Made by a program: the position numbers and the translations under genes
In this document: in pieces, positions 25,101-37,100 of the stretch
How positions within the stretch are numbered: position 1 is the first letter of the stretch
Layout of the letters: every line of letters begins with the position of its first letter
Origin: Phoronis australis
Taxonomy: Eukaryota > Phoronida > Phoronidae
Reading direction: 5' to 3'
Assembly: GCA_002633005.1 (NCBI GenBank)
Contig: NMRA01000118.1
Span: 739,678-803,677, forward strand
DNA: 64,000 nucleotides
Notes under the pieces: model-generated
Seen by the model: the letters and a program-made list of their open reading frames with translations, nothing else
Database searches by the model: none
What the model was told of the DNA's origin: nothing

Positions 25101-28100
25101 GAAATTAACCTTAAGTGGGTTCGGACAGAATTTCTTTATCCTAGTGGTAGCAGGAATAATGGAAGAGAAAACTGGTGAGTAATCGCTTAGAAGGGCTGTG
25201 GGGAAACAACACTGTTAAAACAGTTAATTCTTTCGAACTGATGACACAACACCTAAGGTTGCAGGCTGCTTGGTGCCACTCCGATCTAAAACCAACGGAG
25301 GTAAAAAAAAAACGGTTGTCCTTGGAGGTAGACAGTATCGCTGACAACTGGGTGGAGTCTGCTGTCACGAACTCGGTCAACGTGTCGGTGCCTTTAAAGA
25401 AAGTGTTAAGAGTTGACACGTCGTTCGGAACGATTGTGCTTCGCTTGTTGTCCCTTCCTGGCCTCCACTTTATGTACGTCTTTTAGAGTCCCATTTATAT
25501 GCGCATATTTACGTATGGTGTTTATTTTGCCAAATAAATACAAATGTACTTGTGTGTAAAGCTACACTCGGGTGTATTATTACACCACCTCTATAGGTCG
25601 TGTACACGTGAATTTACGCTCGTGCAAATATACTTCTTGCGCATGTGAACGCGCTTTAAATTTACGCATGGGTGTGTAAGCAAGATCGCTCCACCAATAC
25701 CTTTACAAAATTATTTGTTTGTCTCATCTTTTCTTAAGGCAACACCGCTTCCCTCTAAAAACCTCCGAAAGTTAGCAGCATGTGTGGTTTGGTATGGTGT
25801 TTTAATAAATGCTGCTTCTGTTTCTTATGTCACGGTTTCAGTGGATTTGCACCATCCCTAAGAGGTGCAATAGGCTTACATGTACATGGATTTTGTCATT
25901 TACATTGACGTCTACGTCATCTAATGAAGATTCGAGTTCTAAATACCCCGGCCACGCTCACAAATATCCAGGGACTTTAATATGGATATTAATTGGCCAG
26001 CGATAATCGTCGATACTGTATTCAGATGCACGTACCGAGTTAATCGATTTTTGCAAGCAGGGCCATAGAATATAATAAACAGTTTTGCCTATCAAAGTAT
26101 AAAACGCTTTTTAAGTGAACACTTCCAAAAGTCAGTGATCCCAGATTTATGCAGAACACTTAAACGTAACCGAAACGATGTAAGAATCATCAAATGGGTT
26201 CATTACAACTGGGTTTACTGTGCATGCGTCAAAATTGAAATGACTAGCTGTTTGACTGATTTAGAAAGTAGTAAGCCCTTAATATTATCTTCACCACGTT
26301 AGACTTGTGCTATAAGCAGCACAAAGGGCACGAAATGTGCTGTCAGGAGTCGCTCCTTCATGTGTTCATCCACGTGGATAATCGACATAAGCCTAAATGA
26401 CAAATTTATGTCATGTTTGACCAAGCACAAGACGCCCAAATGTAGGCCTACTTTGCATTTCAAGAATGTTATCACTTTCAGGACGTACCATGTAACTTGT
26501 AGAAGTAGCCGTGCACCAGCTTTGAAAGGATACGTCAACCACACCGATGGACCAAGTGCCGACAGAAACGTATCTTTCCAGTTCAATCAATCCGACGGTG
26601 TGTTGTCTGGTGAAACCTATGGATGCTATGTCCAACTGACCTTCAACAGATTCACCAGCGCTCACAGCCCTGTAGCGTATGTGACAACATTGTTTACCGG
26701 TTGGTCTTTAGAACATTGCTTTGAAAAACACACCTCTTGTCCGATATGCAAAGTTGATGAGCTGTTTTCGGTAAAACTAATTAACCAAAAGAAAATGCTT
26801 TTGTTCATTTGTAATTTACTTTACATTCTATGATACCGAAACCTACGCTTTTCACTTCTTACTGCAACATTTTCCTTCCGTCACAGACCACAAACATACA
26901 TGTACTCGATGAAGGTTTCCTCCAGTGGGGAGCGAAACACATGTGAGCGCGACCCTGCCACCCTCTAGTCGACCCCCGTTTCGAATCCGCCAACACCCCG
27001 GGGTCGACAGCACCTTTCTTCCTCCCATTCACAATCGGCACCAGTTTAACCTAAATATGCTCTCCCGCTGATACCAATTATTCCCCAGAAAACAATTTCA
27101 CCACGTTTCAGTGCCTTTGGTCGCTTTAGCAGTCCCGCAGGATTCTATCCGTTATGGTGTGGGAGGAGGAACCAACTAATTCGGATTTGACAATATCTGT
27201 ATCTGTGGTACTAGATCGCCGTCACCCCCCACGACATCCTCCCCATGGCCACCAATTTTGCGCACCCTCGCCACAGACTTTGAAGTTTGGCGACAAACCT
27301 CTAGGAGGCAGCAACCAGCAACTTGGGAACTCGTGTTTTATAAAGAAAATAGATAACGTGAAAAGGATACCGTTTAGTCCTGCATACTGTATTTCCGCTA
27401 AGGTATGATGTTAACATTAGGGAGGTATTTTTAGATATAATCTGATGAGGGTGCCCAAAAGATGCACTGTCGAAGTCATTCTTTAGGTTGCAAAAAAGAT
27501 TACCGCGGGCTTTGAAATTTAGACAAATACGGGTAGAAACAGAGTCACATTGGAATGTGTTGGTGGAATATCGTAACTGAAACTTCGTCTGTTTCCGGGA
27601 GTGATAATGAATCCTAAGACCAAGCATACAATCAAAAGATAGCAACCCAGCCTAAAAGATGGGGGTTCGATTATTTGAGTCAGAATGTTGACCTTTTCCT
27701 AAAGGGTGGGGACGTTCACTGTTATGAATTCTGCATTTGCCGAGTTTTGGTAGATCCTGCCTTTTTAATGGACTTTTCTCTCGTTTTCCACTTTTTCGGA
27801 CTGGATGTATTGATCCTGATGTAATTTGAACTAAAATTAGACTGTGGTAATTTCCAAGATGTTGAAGTTAGCATTATCCAACAAAAATCAGTCCATAGCA
27901 AATTTTCTCGGGATTTTTCGAAGTAAGTACGAAAATGGGCTCGATCCACACTACAAAGTTTTACGAATTTGAGTCCCAAAACAAGAAGGTCCTGGCCAGG
28001 GTCCGCAGAGGGTTAATCAAGCACTGGTACATGTAGTTAACGAATAGTCTCCATTCTACATGCGTCTTCTTCTCTCGACTGTCCCAACACCCCCCAAAAA

Positions 28101-31100
28101 CGCCTTTGGTGGTTCCTACGACTAAATATTGCAACCTCACTTGTTTTTTAGGACAAAAACATGTATTTACCATGTTAAACGCGTCTATTAAACTATTCAT
28201 CATGCAACTTCCACTAATGTTCAGCCTTGCCTCCTGCTGTCCATGGGGAAGAATGTTTCATAGTCTGCAACAAATTTGAACAAGTCACTGTGGCCCTCGT
28301 CACACTTAAAAACTTTCGGTCGCTAATCATTTTGTTATCAAATATCTCGTCGCAATCACTTCTCTGATGATTCCTCTTATCTTCCAGTCCCAGTGGGCAA
28401 TGCTACATTGGACGGCTTTGTCCTAGACATCGTTTACTACGATTTTTCGGATATTGATGTCGATTTTGTGGGGACCAAGACAGATAGCATCCATCGACCG
28501 ACCTACGTCCCAAGCCCTTATGGCTCGTGGTTACGCATATCCGATAATCCGAGAGCCGATTCCTTCTCAGACTGGTTTCGTCTCGTACCATCAAGGAACG
28601 TTGCTATTGCAGGCAATATATCATTGAAGGTTCAACCAAAAGCTCTAGTTAACCGTACGCACGGGTAAGCAGACTTACTATCGTGTGACTTTGTTGGAAA
28701 AAAAGACCCAGTCACTAATCCGCTATCGTAGTTTTCAGGCCAATAGGATGATTTTTGAAAAATGTCCACGATAAGTTTCTCGTACAGTTTGACGCGATTT
28801 CGAGGCAAACAATGTCTACCAATTTTCAAAAGGATACTGTTTTATGTCGTTTGTTTTTGTTTTGCGTTTTCGCCATTAACTTCGTGAAAGCAAGAAAATG
28901 TCCCCGAACTTCGCATTTAAACTGCTGTATTACCGTTTTCAACTGTCCCTTGATACTTTCAGGTATAGGTACCAAGAAATGTCGTTTTACCCTGTAGACG
29001 GTAAAGGGTTTGGATCAAGCAAATCAGCTGATATTAATGCTGGAGAACATAACTTTGGGTAATTTGCTAAACTACCATGAATAACTCTTGAATAAAGTTA
29101 ATTCTTGATTTAGAAATTTCATTTGAGTAAAACGTCTCTTGACTGGGTACAGTACTTCATCAGACAGGGAGATGTTTGTAGGCTTGGAGACTTAAGCTGG
29201 CATGTACACCTTTTTAGGGAAAGAAGGTTTTAAAGCATTCTTGGTGTCTGTCCTCAGTGGTACATAACATTAGCTATAAATTGGTATTCTTGTAATATAA
29301 TTGGTGGATTGTATGTAGCATGTGCTCCTGCACTTAACTGCCACACACAGCGAAGATGGCCGGAAGAATGTATTGCATGCTGAATACAACTGTATGTACC
29401 TTATATCGCTTTACCATAGGTTTACATTTGCCATCCGAGCCGCTTTTACCTATACCGGGGAAGGTTCAATAGCTGTCGGTGGTGGCGACGAATTGTGGCT
29501 CTACCTCAATGGGATCTTAGTCCTAGAAGTGACCAATTCTACCTCTAATCTATGCAAGAAGATTGATATCACGGCAGCAAAGAATAAAGGTACCTTTTGG
29601 CAATTAGTGACCCGTGAAAGCAGTTTTCGTGCACTGCAGCCCTGAATAGCATTCGATGTCATTTCAAATTTCATTGCACCGCCATGTTTTCCCCGTGGAT
29701 GGGTGGGTGCAGGTTGTTGCCGACTGGTGCTTATAGCTTTCGGTGCGACGATAGACTTAAGACTGGTTCGAATAAAATCACCTTACCGTACGCTCACAAG
29801 CCTAGTGCTCAAACAAAGTGTCCGACGCACTTTCTGTTCTATGCTCCAGCCAATGCTGGGAAACCTTGACTTGTGACAAACTGCTGAGACATTTACAGCA
29901 ACTGTTACACTCGTTGAATCAAGTTCTTGCTGTCTTTATAGCTGGCTATCTATTGACTAACTGAACGTTGTACTGAACTGCTGAGTCTCTTCACTGAAAC
30001 TTTAGCTGTAAGTGTATCTTCAAATTTAACTCAACTTCAACTTCAAGTGAATTTTAAAATTGGTTTCTACTGACTCTCACTAACTCGTGCCTGGGTAGGC
30101 CTACTTACTGTCTTGCTTCTTAGTTCAAGTGACCACACTCATTTCAGAGTATTATGCCGCTGTATAAAAATGATGAAGAACAAAGACAAAAAAAACTATA
30201 ACAAGTTTAAAAGTATATACATAGTGGACATCACTTAAGAGATCGGTTAACAGAGGTAGATCGTTTACAGATAGGGCAAGCAGTACGTGTAGGTGGGATG
30301 TCCAGATGAAGTTCCCAATTACGTTACTTCAGGAAGGCAGATACTTCACTGACAAAGCTGCAGTCTCATACAATGCTCTAGGACTTTTTATTAATTCAGG
30401 CACATCCTAGAACTTTCTGGAAGCTACCCAACCATTTTACAAACCTGTCAGCTCTAGAATGTTCCAAGCCACAGTTCTAGATTAATCACAAATAAAATTA
30501 GAATACTCTTGAATCTTCTCTACAATTCTAATGTATTAAACAAATTACATCATTGGGCCCCTTGGCATGACGTTACATGTATGTGTCACGTCAGTCAAAT
30601 GGTATATACAGTGTACTAACAGGAAGTCATTACCTCCTGCAAACAAACAGAACACCAAAACAAAGCTATGTCAGTGTCAGTCTAATTTTGATATGCAGCG
30701 AACGCGTGTCTTGTTTTACGACGTTCCCGTCTTTTTTCAGGAGGCGCCACGTTGACTCCACAGAAGGGCACTATAATTTCCGGTGATTGCGCATTACTCA
30801 CGAATGTCGACGTTGAAAACGTGACCTTGGAATTAACGGTATATCTTAAAATTAATTTGTCGCTGAATAATTTTGAAATAGCGAGTACTCCTTTGCGGAT
30901 TCTGAGTACAATGCATGTAGTAAAACTCAGGCTCCGAGCAAACTAACAAAGCTTTACTCGAACCATACGGTATGATTGATTGAATTCCGAGTCTCAATCT
31001 GAGTCGAGTCACTCTGTGTTTGGTATCCTGGGCTACAACGGTGTCGAAAATGGTGTAACCATGGACAGGGAGAGAGATCGGACGTCAAGTTTAAATAATG

Positions 31101-34100
31101 CGAGGCGGCACGCGGCTGACGCATTCTCCGTGGAATTGCACCGAAAATAAGAATGCTTAGCGTAAGCGATTTATGGCATTTCAGTTTAAAAAGTTGATTA
31201 AAAACGAATTAGCCGACGAAGCACCTGTCGCAGGCGACTGATAAGAAATTTGGTAATTTTTTTGTCAAAGGTTTTGAATACATGCCGAATTTGTAAGTCA
31301 TTTACATTGTAGTATCAACAGTAAATTGACAGTATTATACACAACATATTTGCAAGTAGACGCATTCAATGCTCGCCTGGAGAAGAGGTAAATTAAAATC
31401 AACTTTCAGTGCAATTAGCCGCACAAAATAAGGCAAACAGCTTATTATTTAAAATGACTTATTCTTATTAAAATGACAGGCCTCAAAAGCAAGGCCACCT
31501 ATATTAATATAGAAAGGCCCCGCCGAAAGGTGGCCGATGAGCGGGACCCATGTACATGTATTAATATAGAGGGGCCCGCCGAAAGGCAGTCAGAGAGTGG
31601 GGCACTCTATAATAATATAGAGGGTCCCGCTCTCCGGCCGCCTTTCAGCGAGGCTGCCTGTATTATTATAGGAGGCCTCGCTGAAATGCGATCGAAAAGC
31701 AAGGCCACTATATTAATACAGGGAAGGCAGCTGGAGACCAGGGCCCCCTATGGACCCCGCTCTCCGGCCGTCTTCTGACGAGGCTTCCTATATTAATATG
31801 AGTGACCTCGCCCAGTAGTATATCTTGCGCGTCCTGGCGACCGGAGACAGTGATCTACCTACCCATCTCAAGAAGTAACGGAAGGGCAAGAAGGCAGAGT
31901 TTTTAAGAGCTGTCAAAGATAAGGTTTTGCGCAAAAACTCAATTTCTACTCTCCATTTCCTAGCTTTAATTTAACAGATTGTTTATACTAAACGGGCCTA
32001 AACCAACTAAAATGGTGATTTACAAGTACATGTACGTTGTGTAGGAATATATTCCAGTCATTCTACGGATAAACCTGAAATAATTGCAAGAGAAGGTTTT
32101 ATTGCTTAAATCGTATCCTTTCACACCCCTTAGTGTGAGAAAAAATGTCTGCCGAAATCGGGGTGGCGGAAGTTGTTTTTTCCAGTTGGCGGACAAAACA
32201 GCCTCCAGATTTGCATATGACCATTATAACGCGAGGGTGGAATTTGATAGAATAAAAATACAACCAATCTATTGAAAATAGTTTAGTTTTTCATGTCTGC
32301 GGTGGCACCATCCACCATTTTCCAAGATGGCGCCAAAACTACTTCGAGTCTCACAACTTCGCACGAACAGATTAGTGTTTCGTCTTGATTCAAACATTAC
32401 ATCATAGGTTTTCTGGGTCGACTAATCCATTGAGACTCATTGGGGTTGTCTCTAATGATAACTTACGCCATTTTCTAATAAAGCCACCAAGTAGTTGCTT
32501 CATGTAAGAACTTCAGATTTCAGAGACACGCCATCTTCACAGATTTCATATTCTGAGTTTCATACATCAACATGTCCATTAAAACTATTTTTGTGTGGCT
32601 CTGATTTATACGACTACCATTTTGAAAATTGTTAAACAATTACTAACTTATTTGGGTGAATTTATCAGGCTCGCCAGGAAAAATGTGCTGTGTCGAAAAG
32701 AAATCTCTACGATTAAAGCAGTAATCTACGTTCCACACAAATGGAAAATTTGTGTCACCTCCAGTTAGTTGTAAATGCTAGTGAATACAGCAATGTTTGA
32801 GACAGGAGAAAGGTTTGGCAAGGTATGTTTAGCAAGTTAAACAGTTTAAAAGCGCTTGAACAGCTCCCTCTAGGCTTCGCTTTAGTGGTGTTACACGTGT
32901 GTCCAAAGCAGTAATTCTCAGTCTGTGATCAAAATCCACACACAATCAACAAGTATTTACACAACTAATCTCTTTCATCTGAGAATGAATTGCTGCAGCT
33001 TATATCACTGCATTCTCCACATGCAACCGAGCACGGCAATTCTAGCTTCTTGTGAGTACATGTACATCTCTTGGAACTGCAGTTGGTTTTGCACGAGTAT
33101 CTTACTATCAGCAGGTTCTCTGGTGCTGCTGGCTGGTCGGTCGTCTTGGGAATAGGTTTTCCACCTGTCAGCATCCATTCTTAATCCAGTGGGTATAAGT
33201 CACCGCCACAGAAACTTGACCACTGTTGCTCTTGTCCTGCCAGCACGGAATCTACCTGCTGAAGCAGTTGGTGGTAATGACTGTATTTGGAGTGGGCTAC
33301 GCTTGATGACACCTTTTCCACTTATTGCCTGCATTGCTAGTCATTTAAATTTCCTGAGCCAGTATCGCCATAATGCACAAATCTTTTACCAGCTTCAAAT
33401 ATGTCTTGCTTCATCTGCATCAGGTCAGGTGAAGACTGACCTTTTCGTAGAATTCTCGATCACGCAGTTTCTTGAATGAGAGAGCCTTTCCAATATCAAA
33501 CAGTCGTGTTGTTGTATCGCAACATGCACCTATTTCATGCGCAAACAGCAAAAGCGCTCAGGTTTTGGCACCAAGAGACAACTGTAGTTTATTGATGTCC
33601 CAAACTTTCCTCGTTTTGGTGCCCCATGTCAGATCATGAATATTGGAAATTGCTGTGAAGTAGCATTGTAACACGAAAGAACCAACAAGTCTGTATCGTC
33701 TGCAATTAGGGTAGTAGGACCTTGTGCTGCATTCTGTACTTCTGTTTCTACAATTAAACCTTCAGCTTGTACCACTATGCAACCAACATTTCGAGAAGAA
33801 GTGAACGATTCTTTGTTTGTTTTTGCTGTTTGCCAAAAAAGTGAACTTTCTTCTTTGACTCGATAACTACATGTATGTCACCATTGAAGTGAACTTCAGC
33901 TCCAACCAACCCATAGAGACATCTTTAGAAAATGGGCCATCTCTACAACCATCAAAAACAACTTTAAGCTGGGTTTATTTGCTGACGTAATCCACATAAA
34001 TTCTACCAACTGACTGAAATGTTGCACCTCTAGGTCATAGAATGAAGTGAAGGAGAGATCCGCTGTCGATTGCATGCATCAACGTGTTTTCTGGAAATTG

Positions 34101-37100
34101 GTAATCCTCAGGTAGGTCGTGCTCCACTAGACCAGAGTGCATCAGCTCAGTGACTCTGGGAAGACAAGATGTATCAAAAAGAGCGAAGGAACCAACACAC
34201 AGCTCAACCTTCAAACATTCACTGTTGTCTTTTGTGGCTGTCAGTAATCGCTGAAACAGCAGTTGTGGATCCACTTGTGTAAAATCACTATTGGCAACAT
34301 GAACTAGTGGACTTGCCATTGCCACAACATTGTTTTTCTTTCTGAATCTGAGGTCTGTCACACTCGGCCTCTCTAAAGACAAGAGAATTGCGTTCCCCGC
34401 TTCTCTGGCATTTGCGGCATTGACGCGTGTGCATGCAGTCACAACAGTTGCGATGTTCTGTAATCCCTTTCAAATGGGTTTCTGTTGTGAAGGCTCTCAA
34501 CAAGGCTGAGGGTGTCTTTGTCATCCCGCCACTGTCTTGCCAGGGTAGATTCTTTAGCTGCTCACTTGTTTCGCGACTCAAGTTTGTCATACTCTGCATG
34601 GCACCATTTATACTTGAGCATGCATGCCTACATGGAAAGCATACGCAGTGCATGCTGCGTATCTCCCATCTCGCAACCTCTATTCCAACTTCGTGTTGAT
34701 TTAATGGTTTTCATGAGCGTTTGTTCAATTACAAGGTCAGATGAAAAGCCTGCCCAGAATCAGTCACTTGGTCTTATGGCATGGTGGCCGTTAATAAAGG
34801 TGTTGTAGACGTCTGGATGGGTGTCATTGCGTTGCTGCATCTGCTGCAAGTACATGTATGCAGATTTTACATATGAGTTTTGATCAGCAGCTGCAACGTT
34901 AGGCAGCATATTAGAAACTACTCTGTTTCCAGTCTGACGTTATTTCTGCTTTTAGAAAAAGTCGAACGATGTTATCCATTTTCTTATAATGTAGCCAGAG
35001 ACTGCTGGTTCGACTTTGCAAAGACAAGTCCGATTTATGTGCTTCGTTTTTCATGGATTCCTACAAGACACTCCGACAAGCATACATCGCCGCACATAGA
35101 CGTCATGCCAGCAATAATATCATCATACAGCTTCAGACCATCCTCAAATCATCATCAAGTATATCAGTGGCCATTAATTCTTCTGCAAACCATTCTGTCA
35201 CTGCGAATTCTGAAGACCTAATAATATACTCTGATTCAGTCCTGTTTGAATATATCAGCGACAGTATCTCGGAAGCCAGAAGTGAACTCTCGTGAGTGTA
35301 ATCTAAGGTTCAGAATCGTAAGACACTGCCTGTGCATTGCATGTTACAGCGTATACATCTCTAGTTATGTGATCAGTTGAGATGTCTGAAGAATCTATGT
35401 CTCCATATATTCTGACGAGCCAACGTTTGTGTACAAGCATGGAATTGCTCCACCTCTCGGCACGGAATCTTTGTTCTCTGTGTTCGTGACATTCGGGACT
35501 CCTGGGATTTCTGAAGAACCCGAACTTCTTTCTTGAAATCCTGAAGTCTTTGGTTCTGGGTTGGCGTTACTTGATCTGTCAATCTTTGAAAGTACGATGT
35601 TGAATGATCTGGCTGTGATGATAGCATTCAGTGCTGAGTCTACCAACATGTGCCTCCTCACTGCTCTATCCACACTTTTCAATTTAACATATGGGTCACA
35701 CTGTTTGGTGCATACTCTGTCTCAAGAATTTGAAGCCTGTTCCTGATATTACGTATCCAATAGGTCTCAGAAAGCTCATCTAAGTATGAAATCCGCCAAG
35801 ACTGGCTAAGAACAAGCCACTGCGGATCACTTTCGTTTGGTTTGCTGGCACTAATTTCCTATAAAATTAGTTACCTATGTTCATACTATATTAAACCAAT
35901 TGTGAGTACTAAATGTTAAACATTTAATTATTAGCTTTTTGTTACACAAATTTATTCATTTTTCATCAAACTCAGGTGAAATCAGCTACCAAATTCTCCA
36001 CTCATGTCAGTAGCAGACGAAGTCTTTGCATGGGAAAACTGATAATATCTCCAATAGCAGAGAACAAAGCCACTTCCTGCGCAATGTGATTCAGGGTTTG
36101 CGTACTGAATAAGCCAATAATTCCACCAGAATTTCTTATTCTTCTAACAAATATTATTTTTGATGCCTCAAATGAATATGTTCTACAGAAAAATAATTGA
36201 CTACATGTATGTGAAATTTCTTATCAAAATTTAACTAACGCCTTTTCTGAAAAGCACCACATTTTACGGGAAATAATCTAAACTGTGATTAAAATTTTAC
36301 ATTTAGTACCTAAATCTTTAAAAAAAAATTATAAAAAAGACTCAAATCATTAAGCCTGACTGTAGATTGTAAAATGTTTTTGTGTAAATGCTTCTCAGGT
36401 TACAAACAAAGTTTGCAGAATGCACATGCGGTAAATTGGAGTTATTTGTGAATTGGCGACCATTTTGTCAGCCATCTTAATTTTTTCTCTCCAGTCAGTG
36501 ACCAACTGTAAGGTCTAGTTATTCTTCAAATGTCTAACTTTTAAATGCATAGAAATGTTGCCATTTCCAGAGCAAAATATGAAAAGAAATTTTGCAACAT
36601 GTACTAAATTTGCCGTTTCGGCCGCCATTTTGTCGGCCATATTGGTTTTATTTTACAGAAAATTGGTATCTTTTGATTGGTATGCTTGTTATGAAAAGTA
36701 TGTAATCAATGACAATCTTTATTGTGTTATTCCCATAAGAGTAACATGCCAAGAAGCAGTAAACACCGGTTTTAGCGGCTATTTTTCCCACATTTTGAAA
36801 AACCGACTTCCCGCGCCACACTGATTTAGGTAGACTTATTTCTGTCACCCAGGGATGTTTAAAGGTGCCATTTATGCAAAAAAAATCTGCTGAAATTTTT
36901 CCTAGGTTAAGCCCTCTGGAGCCCTAGAATTACTGGACTAATATTTCTGTTTAGTGTCAAAATCTCATACCTTTTTAGTTATGATCATTAGCTTCCTATG
37001 TCACCCGTTTACTGCAGTACAGGGTTGACATGGGTGGCGTACCATAGGGGGCAGGGTGGGTATAGCCCCCCCACTGTTTCAGTGCTGCGCCGCCCATGTG

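Noticed and set aside
25175-25486. 103-residue plus-strand frame and two small phase-1 pseudo-exons nearby
   Set aside because: They could be chained in phase to the other reading of exon 24999, but the chain then fails to reach 26482, which accepts only phase 2.
27111-27155. Exon after a good acceptor ([14 protein letters not shown])
   Set aside because: No donor leaving phase 1; the neighbouring exons can be joined directly with donor gttggt after 26699.
27154-27408. 84-residue plus-strand frame
   Set aside because: Different frame from any coding neighbour, low-complexity His/Pro content, no domain.
31473-31778. 101-residue frame with repeated INIEGPA
   Set aside because: It follows from the DNA repeat, has no acceptor or donor in phase, and resembles no protein family.
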